From: Symbiodinium natans | Taxonomy: Eukaryota > Sar > Dinophyceae > Suessiales > Symbiodiniaceae | Length of the DNA stretch: 64,000 nt | Direction of reading: 5' to 3' | Assembly (NCBI GenBank): GCA_905221605.1 | Contig: CAJNDS010002367.1 | Coordinates: forward strand, 62,001 to 126,000 | Program-made: the position numbers and the translations under genes | Shown: piece after piece, positions 32,701-41,642 of the stretch | How positions within the stretch are numbered: the stretch's first letter is position 1 | Layout of the letters: every line of letters starts with the position of its first letter | The notes under the pieces: generated by a model | Seen by the model: only the letters and a program-made list of their open reading frames with translations | What the model was told of the DNA's origin: nothing | Databases searched by the model: none

Positions 32701-33365
32701 TGGAAGTCCTGTTGGCCTACTGAGTAGGGCCTACTGCTGAACCACAAAGACCTCAGAACCCCGACAGCCTTCTTGCTTGCAAGCCAGCCAAGCCAGCAGC
32801 ACAGCACTGCAAGCTGCACCCCCGTGCGCCATACGGCTTGCGAAGCGGGATGGATGGAGGCTGCGGGTTTTAGCGGCATGTGTTCCATCTGAAGGTGTAT
32901 CAGTGTATCATCTTGTGTGTCAGTCGTTTAGGATGGTGTTCCTATCACACTAGGGGGTACACGAGATGGATGTAAGAAGTACAGCTATTTACATCCCCCA
33001 AGCTTCCCTGAACTGCTGGGAGGATGGCGGCCGCTTTGTCCGGCAGCCCGGCACAGCTGAGGTGCAGTCAGGGATTGCGGAAGGTATGCAGGGAGTTTGG
33101 AAAGCTTTGAAGATGCAGGCATGTAACCTCTTAGCATCTGGTTGCCAAAATCGTTCAGGACTTGTGGCGCGCAGAAGAGAGAGGTCAGCCTGCACTTGAA
33201 TCGATTCTTGATCCAGACCACGGCCATGTCAGGATACGGCCTCGGCTGTGGTTGATGCCTTACGCGACATGGCTCAAAAGCAGCGGCTCTTCCTGGATTG
33301 CCTGACAGCGCCTGCATTCCGTGTTCGTTTTCCCTGCCCCCCCTGCCCCTCCCCCCTTCCCCCAG

Positions 33366-33437
33366 GCTGCCTTTGCCGCGATCCCCAAGGGTTCCGCTAG
33401 CAAGGGGACTTTGCCGGTGCGGCTGTCCTCCTTGTGA
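33366..33437 (+). CDS. terminal exon, unknown protein
   Basis: After a C-rich stretch ending CCCCCAG, the frame reads AAFAAIPKGSASKGTLPVRL then SSL and TGA. A clean polypyrimidine tract and AG acceptor support an exon. Upstream exons are uncertain. Confidence 0.55.
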   Translation, partial: AAFAAIPKGSASKGTLPVRLSSL

Positions 33438-33851
33438 GCTGGCAGGCGACCCTGAATCCTAAGAACTTCCCAAGCAGGCGGTTGCTGCCATACCCGCAGC
33501 CCACCGAAATCAGACCTGCTCCCCTGTTCTCCTCTTGAGGGTTCCAAGATCCCAGAGCCACAAATGCCACGCAAAGGCCTCCTCCTCTCCGCCCTGGGTG
33601 CAGTGCTTGCTTCCCCCGCCGGCCTTCAAGCTGCCAAGGACCCCCAAGTATTGTGGGTCTGGGTGTGTGGAAGGGCTTTGGGGGTTGAAGGGACTTTGGG
33701 GTCTAGGGTTTTGGAAGGGAGTTTCTGCCCTAAACCTGAACAATCACGGCGTAACCGACGAGTTGACCTTGCAACCTTGCAGACGTTGACCCACGCAGAG
33801 AAGCCTTCACCCGCACCCGGAGCCGGCCACTCCAACGCTTTTAGTTCCTTG

Positions 33852-34619
33852 ATGGCCCGCCGAGATCACCGAGTGCCGCGGAGAGGGCTGTGTAGCCGAG
33901 TCTTCTGCTTCAGCACCTGGGCATTTGCCTTGTTCAGCTGTAGTGTCGGCAGCTTTGTGCCATCCGTCCTTCAGAGATTCCGGGCATCCCACGCCACAGC
34001 CATGGGAGCCCAATCTGCAACCGACGAAGATCGCATTCCGCCGCTCAGATATCTGGGAGATCCCGACTTGATGGTGCCCCAGCCGGAGGTGGAGAGGGTG
34101 CAAGCAGAAGAGACGCAGAATCGCCTGGCCATCCTTCGAGCAGCTATGGGTAAGTACGGTGGAATTGGCATCGCCGCACCCCAAATCGGATGGTGGGTTC
34201 GAGCGATGTGCTACGGCATCGAGGAGGGAAACCCGCGTTATGCTGCGGCGCCGCCGGTGCCCTTTCAGTACTGGATCAACCCCGGAATCACCTGGTTCAG
34301 CGAGGACACCAGCTGGATGTGGGAAGGGTGCCTGTCCGTTCCAGGCATGCGGGGCTGGGTTCAGCGACCCAGAGAAATCCGCATGAGGGGCCTCGACGAG
34401 CGAGGTGAAACCCGCGAAGTGCACCTCAAGGATCTGCCTGCGCGTATCGCGCAGCACGAGTTCGATCACCTGGATGGCGTGCTCTTCCCCATGAGGGTCG
34501 AAAGCCCCAATCTGCTGGTGTCCCAGGCTGTCTTTGACGGCAAGGAGACTTGGGCAACAAACTGGCCTTCACCAGGGAGCTACCTGACGAAGGCGGGAGA
34601 GCTCTCCATGGAGAAGTGA
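33852..34619 (+). CDS. PDF: peptide deformylase, organelle-targeted
   Basis: Removes the N-terminal formyl group from nascent organelle-encoded proteins. All three family motifs are present: GIGIAAPQIG (residues 104-113), EGCLS (158-162; Cys160 is a metal ligand) and QHEFDHLDG (201-209; His202 and His206 metal ligands, Glu203 catalytic). The protein is 255 residues from the chosen ATG at 33852; an earlier in-frame ATG at 33564 would add 96 residues of poor quality. The N-terminus has Arg-rich residues, then a hydrophobic stretch (FCFSTWAFALFSCSVG), then F35-V36-P37 and a Ser/Arg-rich run. This resembles the signal peptide plus transit peptide with an F-V-x-P-type motif of dinoflagellate plastid proteins, so plastid import is likely. 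No introns interrupt it. Confidence 0.9.
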   Translation: MARRDHRVPRRGLCSRVFCFSTWAFALFSCSVGSFVPSVLQRFRASHATAMGAQSATDEDRIPPLRYLGDPDLMVPQPEVERVQAEETQNRLAILRAAMGKYGGIGIAAPQIGWWVRAMCYGIEEGNPRYAAAPPVPFQYWINPGITWFSEDTSWMWEGCLSVPGMRGWVQRPREIRMRGLDERGETREVHLKDLPARIAQHEFDHLDGVLFPMRVESPNLLVSQAVFDGKETWATNWPSPGSYLTKAGELSMEK

Positions 34620-35090
34620 TTCATCTGCACAGCCTGCGGAAAAGCACAGAAAGGCGTGAACCGTTGAGAAAGGCACGCGATCGCCTATTCTTGCGAACCT
34701 ACAAGAACTGTGCGAGGACGCCCATGAGCTTCGATCGTTGCCGGGGCTTGGGAAGAGTCTCAAGAGGCTGGGTGTTCCCGCATATTCCAACCTGGGCTGT
34801 ATTGTCTTTACTTGCAGAATAAGTTCTAATTCGGTTGTAGGTGCCCTACATTTGTTAAATTCTCTGTGTCTCTGTGTGTGTGTATGTTTGTTGTTAAAGC
34901 TTCGTTTTTGAGTGCTGATTCTAGGATGGTTTGGCGGCTGTTCCAGGTTCTGGAGGTTGCCCTGGCTGCCGTTTGTCTGCCTTTTCAGGTTCAGGGCTGG
35001 GCTGTCGAGGACCCTAGGACCGGAGTTTGAGGGTTGGAGGGTTGGAGCCACGGCCAGGAGGCCCCAATTCCAAAGCCAGAACTGTAGACC
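34620..35090. other. 3' flank of peptide deformylase, no gene seen
   Basis: Contains a short GT run near 34872-34890 and AT-richer sequence. No exon supported. Confidence 0.5.
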
Positions 35091-36293
35091 ATGAGCCCTT
35101 GCCCTAAACAGATACATATTGGGGTTTCCGAAAGTGGTGGTACCTCATTGGGGTTCGATAGTAAGGGAATCCTACTATTTGGGGGGGCTGCTTTTGGGGT
35201 CCCCTATTTTCGTAAACCCCCTAATATACGTATGGACATCACACTTCCATCATCCTCGCTCCACGGCTTAGCCGGGACTCTCCGCGGAATTCTCTGGGGG
35301 TGGGCGCTCCAGGGATTCCGGAAAAACTCAGCGGGCATCTCTTTGCGGGGTACTATCAGGCCGGACACACCCGGCGAGGAGGCGAGGAGAATGGTTGGGA
35401 GAAATCCCGAAAAACCACCGAAAAACCGAAGAAACTTTTGTAGATCTTCAATCGCCTGGCGAGGCTTTGGTTCAACACGCCCACGGGCGATTGGGACTCC
35501 AAGGACACCTGGCAAACCTCGCAAGCTCTGATCTTCGGTCATCCAGGGCCAGCGTGGGTGCTTGGGTTTTCTTTTGTTTTTTGTTTTGAGGTGTCTGGGG
35601 TTGGGTGTAGAGTTATTTGGGGTCTCACTCCGGTATGATCCACAGGGTTTTGGAGTTCGGGGACAGCCGAAATGTGCGTTTGCAGCCCTCGCGCAGCGCG
35701 TACAACTCCATGGCCCTAAACCCTAAACCCTAAACCCTAAACCCTAAACCCTAAACCCTAAACCCGAAACCCGAAACCCTAAACCCTAAACCCTAAACCC
35801 TAAACCCTCAACCCTAAACCCTATACAAAGGAGCAGGTCTTGTGGCTTTGCCGCGTGCTGGCAGTCACAGAAGGCTCCCGAGCAGGCTGCGGACTTGAAA
35901 GTGGAATTCTGGAGTTTACAAGGTCTTTGCCCCAAAGAACCTAAGGTAAGGAGTCTGGGGAGTTTTGGGCTGAGGCTTTAAGTTTTTGGGACATCGGGCA
36001 TCTGGGTCCTAAAATCCTACAGTCCTACAACTGAAGCCTTGACTTCTCAAGTGAGCTCTGCCGTGAATGTTCCGGCGCCCTTCCTCTCAATCAGTCGTTT
36101 GTAAGGTAGCGTTGAAGCTCTTTTTTTCTCTGGTCAGGCCGCCTTAAGGGCCTTAAGTGATGGCTCACTCGCGGCCCCAGGCATTCTGTCATTCTACGGC
36201 GCGGGGCTGCTACTCTGCGATGCCATGGCGGCCTTTGCGGAGGATGCGGGGGAGGGCCGGAAGCAGGATAGGGCGGTGCGGTGGTGCAGGCAC
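35091..36293 (+). CDS. unknown multi-exon gene
   Basis: Starts MSPCPKQ at 35091. Exons: 35091-35115, 35230 to about 35350, 35444-35536, 35646-35712, 35837-35922 and 36138-36293. Peptides in order include MDITLPSSSLHGLAGTLRGI, IFNRLARLWFNTPTGDWDSK, VLEFGDSRNVRLQPSRSAYN, VLWLCRVLAVTEGSRAGCGL and GAGLLLCDAMAAFAEDAG. The intron 35713-35836 has a GC donor and AG acceptor, is phase 0 on both sides and is almost wholly CCCTAAA repeats. Repeat copy 4 begins right after the last exon, so the gene's end may have been overwritten. No family recognised. Confidence 0.5.
35116..35229 (-). mobile_element. short inverted-repeat introner, element 4
   Basis: Direct repeat ATAC (35112-35115 and 35226-35229). 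Ends ATATTGGGGTTTCCGAAA and TTTTCGTAAACCCCCTAATAT are imperfect inverted repeats. It contains AGGGAATCCTACTATTTGG, the family core in reverse. The host frame is open both with and without the element. Length 114 bp. Confidence 0.75.
35713..35836. repeat. telomere-like GC-AG intron, 124 bp
   Basis: Starts GCCCTAAACC and continues with about 16 CCCTAAA-type units to GGAGCAG. The exons on both sides join in phase (SAYNSM to VLWLCRVLA). Confidence 0.75.
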
Positions 36294-36425
36294 TTGTTTT
36301 TCTTGGTGCTTGTGCAAGCCCAGGCTGTCAATAAAACATAAGGGGTTCTTCCCAATGATCTTCACGTCTCTGACTCTGCCGCAGCCGTGGTCACTCCCAG
36401 AGCAAATTTGAATTTGGGAAGCACC

Positions 36426-37094
36426 ATGGGCGGAACACAGGTCTCTTTCTGTTGCTGCTGGGAGAGGCCCAAGCTCCCAGAAGACTTCCCTCGGAACCGG
36501 CTGTCGCCCAGCGAGGAAGCCTTGCTTGCATCCGTACCTCGCACGGCAACGGCAAAGCACGGAGACACGGCACCTGATGTTTGGGATGACAAGCAGGTGG
36601 GTATGGAATTAAGACTTACAAATACTTTCCTTGAGCTGAAGCCGGTGTCGACCTCGCAGAGGAGAACAAGGAGCCGCAGCCTGCCAAAGGATCTGAAGCC
36701 CTGCAAGGTGGCAGAGGCGGCAGCAGGTCAGGCGAGCCATGTGGTGGCTTCGAACCCGGAGGATGCTCGACAAGGCCGACATCGAGAACGTGAGGAGCCA
36801 CCACCCCTGGATCATCCTTACGAGCCTTTTCTCACTTATGCGATGGTGGTGGCAGAGAGGAGGTTTATGCAAGAAGTGTTGGGGAGGCAGAAATGGCGAA
36901 CAGTGCCAGAGAGGCCTCACTTCTGTCGGAATACATGTCACCAGTGCTGCCAGCTCTGGAACGACAGCTGGCGCCTGGCGGCATGTGACCACCGACCACC
37001 TGAAGGGTGGCCTGGACAGGTTCCCGCATGCCGAGATCTGGACGTGATGCCCTCTCTGGAAGAGAGCGATTCGGAGGAGGATCTATCGGGATGA
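36426..37094 (+). CDS. NTFIEL-motif family protein, copy 4
   Basis: Intronless, 222 residues, MGGTQVSFCCCWERPKLPED to ESDSEEDLSG. The central part differs most from copies 1 and 2 (NTFLELKPVSTSQRR) while the Cys cluster and tail are almost unchanged. Differences that keep the frame suggest selection on the protein. Function unknown. Confidence 0.65.
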   Translation: MGGTQVSFCCCWERPKLPEDFPRNRLSPSEEALLASVPRTATAKHGDTAPDVWDDKQVGMELRLTNTFLELKPVSTSQRRTRSRSLPKDLKPCKVAEAAAGQASHVVASNPEDARQGRHREREEPPPLDHPYEPFLTYAMVVAERRFMQEVLGRQKWRTVPERPHFCRNTCHQCCQLWNDSWRLAACDHRPPEGWPGQVPACRDLDVMPSLEESDSEEDLSG

Positions 37095-37324
37095 CAGGGA
37101 TGTCGTGTTCTGGGCTCAGATTGGCAAGCCTTACTATGATGCCAGCATATGCCCATGTCTGGCAGGCATATCAAGTACGTGTAAAACTGGGTAGCAATCC
37201 TTTAAACACAGGACTCCATGAGCGAAGGGAGACCCAGAAGATCCCATAAGAACAGGGTTGAATGTGAAGGGTTGTTTCAACCTTTACCATCAGATTTCAG
37301 CATCGTGGTTCATGAGACGTTGAG

Positions 37325-37959
37325 GCTTCGCAAAGAAGAGCCGCCCAGATGATGTCAACAGCGCGTTCTTCAACTGGCAGCTCACCCATGATGCCGAGCA
37401 AGAGGAGGATGGCCGCCCAGATGTGTGGCCGCAGCTCTACAGGGATTCCAGAGACTTCCAGGAGAAGAAGAGGCTGGTGAAGCTTTCACCCCTGGAGCAC
37501 CTCCAGCAGATCCACTCCGCAACTCTGTCCGAAGCAGACCTCGCACAGCTTGATCTCTCAATCTGGGCTTCCGTGACCCCTCCGAATGAGGAGACGACCA
37601 TGAAGACCTCGATGGGCTTGGCATTTCACGACCATCCCTTGGCTCTCCTCAGCGGTGTCTTCTATGCATCCGCCGACTTGGTTGGCAGACCGCACCCCTA
37701 CGGTTTTTGCCGACCCTCGTGGAACGACGCCCTTCCGCTACACGAGGATGCGTAGCGAAGAGGGCGAAGTCACGTTGGAGCCCACTGCTCCATTCCGTCG
37801 GCTAGCGTAACGCCCATCCAAAAAGGCGGTCTATCCCTGGTCTTTCCTTCCTGGCTGGATCGAGGACCCAAGGATCGCGCGGTGTTCGCCTACAATCTGC
37901 ACACGTTGCCCGGCACAGCACTTGCAAGCTGGGCGAAGACGACGCTCAGAGGTGCATGA
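37325..37959 (+). pseudogene. 2OG-Fe(II) oxygenase-like, two frameshifts
   Basis: The first frame (37325-37683) reads PDDVNSAFFNWQLTHDAEQE and GLAFHDHPLALLSGVFYASA. After one surplus base near 37684, the next frame reads TPTVFADPRGTTPFRYTRMR. Near 37808 the frame shifts again and reads GGLSLVFPSWLDRGPKDRAV and AYNLHTLPG to a TGA at 37957-37959. The order H.HP..LSGVFY, VFADPRG, G.L.LVFPSWL matches the 'putative 2OG-Fe(II) oxygenase' family. The usual His of the FPSWL.H motif appears to be Asp here. The two shifts cancel, so this is either a decayed gene or an assembly error. Confidence 0.6.
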
Positions 37960-38299
37960 ACAAAGGGCTTTCCCGTACCCACTGTGGAGGAATCTCGAGG
38001 AAGCTGGTATCCCTGCGAGTGCTTGCAGGCGAAAGGTGCACAATGCCATTCTGCACGGGCCAGCACCACGGCACTCGCATGTGCTACAGACGGTCGCCGA
38101 GGACTTCTCGTCGTTTGGGTATTCAGATCTCCAAACCTGTGCCGGGCCCCCATGCCGTCGTCATGGACAGCGAATCACGGCGGGAAGCAGCTGCGCAGCC
38201 TGCGCAGCGGCCGCTGTAAACCTGTGAGGAATGAAGCTTTGGTTCAGGCGCTACCCCGCATCCTAGATCCAAAGCCCCAAAATCCTGTCGCGGTCCTCA

Positions 38300-38520
38300 G
38301 CCACAGTCAAGCATGCTGGCAGAACCCGTCGTCTCCACTTCGCGTGAAGCCCCGGAAAAAGTCGAGTCCTTGCCATGCCTACCGAGCCCCGTACCTATCT
38401 TGAGTTCCCAAGATTGCGAGTCGTGGAGTTTTGGAAGCTTGGATGCCTTGCGTCTCACTTGGTCGCAGGTCAGTCTGAACGAGCTGGACCTTAGTCTAGA
38501 TGAGGCCGGGGACCGGTGTG
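38300..38520 (+). CDS. possible exon, unknown protein
   Basis: Open frame reading STSREAPEKVESLPCLPSPV and LTWSQVSLNELDLSLDEAGD. A TCGCAG acceptor at about 38468 precedes the last part. No family recognised. Confidence 0.3.
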
Positions 38521-38658
38521 TGAGCCTACTGTCTGTGTGTGCGCGCGATTGCGCGCGGGCTTAGGACACACTTCCGAGACGAAGGGAATTCACAGCCTTG
38601 GGGGGGGGATCTGAGTTGAGGGCCCTTTTTTGGGGGGGGCGTCTGCTTGTTCCCTAAG

Positions 38659-38952
38659 GCCTGGGCCGCCGAGGCGATGGCAGTGCAGGAGGTGCTCGCA
38701 TGCGCGATCTTCTATGTGTTTCTGTGGTGTGCTTTTGGGAAGTGGGTATTGCCCGAAATTGGGGTACCTCTTTCATAACCCCAAGTCGACTAGAATCCCC
38801 TGAAAAGGGACAACCAAAAAGGGCACCCCCCCTATTTTTCGGAAACCCCCAAGTGCCTCGTTGCTTCTGCAAGTGAAAGAGCCTTTCGACGGATGGGGGC
38901 TCTCGGGCATCCTCGGATCCAGCAGCTGGGTCTAGACCCCCGGAGTCATTAA
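38659..38952 (+). CDS. last two exons of an unknown gene, split by an introner
   Basis: Exon 38659-38744 encodes AWAAEAMAVQEVLACAIFYV and FLWCAFGK. After removal of 38745-38855 it continues CLVASASERAFRRMGALGHP and RIQQLGLDPRSH to TAA at 38950-38952. A hydrophobic stretch suggests one membrane segment. Without splicing the frame ends in TAA inside the element. Confidence 0.45.
38745..38855 (+). mobile_element. short inverted-repeat introner, element 5
   Basis: Direct repeat AAGTG (38740-38744 and 38851-38855). The right end TTTTTCGGAAACCCCC matches the ends of elements 2 and 4, and GACTAGAATCCCCT resembles the family core. Length 111 bp. Confidence 0.65.
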
Positions 38953-38975
38953 CAGACTCGTTTCCCACAGCCAAG

Positions 38976-39045
38976 GCACCCTAGACCCTAAAACCCTAAA
39001 GCCTAAACCCTGAACCTTCAACCCTAAATCCTAAACCCCTAAAAT
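38976..39045. repeat. telomere-like tract, CCCTAAA orientation
   Basis: Degenerate CCCTAAA units. An open frame from 39049 (MFLAAEPYLSQLEQLETCPP) follows but is not supported by motifs. Confidence 0.8.
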
Positions 39046-39354
39046 GATATGTTCCTGGCCGCCGAACCATACCTCAGTCAGCTAGAGCAGCTAGAGACCT
39101 GTCCGCCTGGCCCAGCGAGCCATGCTGCAGACGCCGGAGCGGGCGTCCTCGGCCACTCGGACACTCAGGAAATTTCGATCCAAAAGTCGGTGCGTGGCGG
39201 CTTGAGAAATATGTCTGGTGCGCAGCTTCAGACCCAGATCCTGAACCACCTCAACCGCCAAAGGGGTTTCAGGGTGTCATTGGCCTGCAGAGGCTTCGAA
39301 CTACCTAAGCGAGACCAGCCCGGCACGGCTCTTGGTATTTGGTTCTCAAGTAAC

Positions 39355-39412
39355 GTACCCTAAACCCTAAACCCTAAACCCGAAACCCTAAACCCTAAAC
39401 CCTAACCCCTGA
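39355..39412. repeat. telomere-like tract, CCCTAAA orientation
   Basis: Eight CCCTAAA-type units. Confidence 0.95.
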
Positions 39413-39470
39413 TAGGGCTTAGCGTGTGAAGAAACAGGGGCAATCACGCAGAACAATCCGCAACGTCTGA

Positions 39471-40173
39471 ATGTCAAGTCTTTGGGCCGCTCCGAGTCTG
39501 AATCCCGAAGAGTAACCCCTAAACCCTAAACCCTAGACCCTAAACCCTAGACCCTAAACCCTAAACCCTAAACCCTAAACCCTAAACCCTAAACCCTAAA
39601 CCCTAAACCCTAAACCCTAAACCCTAAACCCTATAAACCCTAGACCCTAGACCCTAGACCCTAAACCCTAAACCGAGGCTGGCTGCTGGGACGGCCGCCT
39701 TACCCGGGCCCTTTGCTGCTATGGCCGCCAAGCTTCAATGGAGGCGTTTTGAAGGGCTGCGACGTGAAGGGTTTAGGGTTTAGGGTTCAGGGTTTAGGGT
39801 TTAGTCAAAAGGGTTTAGGGCTTAGGATTTCTTTAAGAACTGTGGGACACCATGGTGTTTCCAATGCATCTGGCACATTGCCTAGCCCAAAACAAGGGAG
39901 CAGTCCAAGCCCGCGAAGTCAAGATCCCCCCCATATTTCCCCAACTGCAAAACTTTTGAGAGCCGCCCCGCTGCCCCCCCCCCCCCCCAATGGAACGCTC
40001 GGCGTATGTTGACGTTGCTCTCAACCCTCGCGGTTTGAAGTCCCAAACTCGCGCACGCAGAGCCACTCAAAGCGAGCCCCAGAGAGTCCCACCCTCGGAA
40101 ACTCCCAGGCGGTGCCGGCAACCTCTGTTTCGATGGCACCTTCAGCTTCGAGCGCTGCTGCGCGCCTCGGGAC
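39471..40173 (+). CDS. gene with dinoflagellate paired-Cys motifs
   Basis: Exon 39471-39512 (MSSLWAAPSLNPEE) joins exon 39678 onward (AGCWDGRLTRALCC) in phase once the telomere-like intron 39513-39677 is removed. A separate exon, 40108-40173, encodes GAGNLCFDGTFSFERCCAPR with a GT donor. Both contain C[WF]DG..[ST]...CC, a signature I associate with secreted or membrane dinoflagellate proteins, often next to glycosyl- or methyltransferase domains; no such domain is seen here. The link between the exons is likely but unproven. Confidence 0.5.
39513..39677. repeat. telomere-like intron, 165 bp
   Basis: Between GAG (39510-39512) and GAG (39675-39677). About 22 CCCTAAA or CCCTAGA units. Removal restores CCC GAA GAG GCT GGC TGC TGG GAC. 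Confidence 0.7.
39762..39812. repeat. telomere-like tract, TTTAGGG orientation
   Basis: GGTTTAGGG units following the exon ending near 39755. Confidence 0.9.
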
Positions 40174-40199
40174 GTGTCCGTGGGGCCGGAGGCCGCTAG

Positions 40200-41000
40200 G
40201 GGGCTGAGGGGGCTGAGGTGTTGGGGCGCCTCAGGAAACTTGAGGCTGTTGGGCATTGGGCTTCACGCTCGGGAAGCTGCATGCCTCGATGCTCCTCTGA
40301 ACATTCAAGGGTCCTCTCTGTCATTGGAGAGTTGGCGTTCAAGCAGATCGACTCATGTCTGCTGTAAAACTGCTATGCTATGCTGTAGCGCAGGCACATT
40401 AAAAGTGGATCCTTCTTGGAGGTTCAGGTCTCAGTTTGTTGTATCACCGGGCTGGTCGGGAGTAGTGGTCGCTGTTGGCTGTCTGAAAGGCCTTTCTTCA
40501 TAGCACTTAACTAGCAAAAAGTAGAAGCGCGTGATCCGGTACCCCTGTGCCACACGCATCATTTGCTTGTCACGTAGACGAGTTCTCCGCAGCAGCTTTG
40601 CCCACATTTGAAGGGTCTCGGCCCTCGGCTCTTGCCACAAGCCGCCATGTCAATGCAAACATGGATACAAATGTTTTTTCTGGACCCCAGAATCGGATGT
40701 TGTGCCCTCTGCTGCTGCTGCAGCTGCTGGGCCCTTGTCTTCTGCTTCGGCTGGTCGATTCAGAGCTCGGGGGTCTTTTTGAGCAAGGCAGAAGACTGGG
40801 ATGAAGCGTTTGCGCCTCTTGCCTCCACATTTCTTGATATTTGATGTCCGCGTTAAGAAGACTTGTGCACCCATGAGGAGGACATTCGCTCTTCCCTCGC
40901 TGTGTTCTTTCACCCAGGATCTCACGATCCTCTGTCCGATCCCAGGCCTCTAAGAGGCCAACCCTAAACCCTCTCTAAGGAAACAAGTCCTAAGCCCGCA
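40200..41000. other. no confident gene
   Basis: Contains overlapping open frames on both strands (for example 40547-40844) without motifs. No repeats of note. Confidence 0.4.
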
Positions 41001-41005
41001 GTTGG

Positions 41006-41110
41006 AGATGCGAGTGCAGAATCAACGTCCGAGGTGGCGGCAGACGACCTGCCAGGTTTTGTCGGCTGGCATCAGCTGCGCCGACAAAGAGTCGAGGACC
41101 GGGGTCTGGA
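41006..41110 (+). CDS. possible exon, unknown protein
   Basis: Open frame AESTSEVAADDLPGFVGWHQ then LRRQRVEDRGLER. It may be an upstream exon of the gene at 41643. Confidence 0.35.
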
Positions 41111-41642
41111 AAGGTTTAGCGTCACCGTACAGATGTTGACATTGTATCTTCACATGTGTGTATGTGCACAGTTCTGGTGTCCCCCCAAACCGGCTACACT
41201 TTCTTCGCAGTCCTCGTTCGCTCACCGGCTCTCCGTGTCTCTGTGCGACTCTGTGGCAGTTTAGATTAGCACGGTGCTAGCAGAAATGCATTTGGTATGT
41301 CTTGAGGCCCAGTTTCCAGTCTCATGCTGAGCAGGAGCACTTGCAATGGGTACAAAGCGGGCGCAATGCCGCCTTCTCGCCCTCCTGTCTTCTTGACCGA
41401 GCAGACGCTTGCTCGCATGGTTTGGGTTCGGGCCCCCCCCACAGTTCGGAAATCAAGCCTATCCTTTTCCTTACATGTGTTCACGCTGAGAGCTCGCTGT
41501 TCGCATTGCTCTGTCGATCGAGGATTGCCGTGTGCCCAGGAACCTACTGGCATCTCGGGCAGTTGAGAGCAGATTTTCCTGTTTCATGTGGTGGCCTGAA
41601 TGGTCTCCGAACACCCCTTGTGGGTTAGCTAGTCACCTCCAG

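Larger units (their letters stand above)
36300..38175 (+). repeat. dispersed gene-bearing repeat, copy 4 (split)
   Basis: The leader with AATAAA (36318-36345) and NTFIEL gene match copies 1 and 2. Segment R2 lies at 37982-38175, matching 2021-2205. Between them sits a 2OG-Fe(II) oxygenase-like sequence not present in the other copies. Confidence 0.7.
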
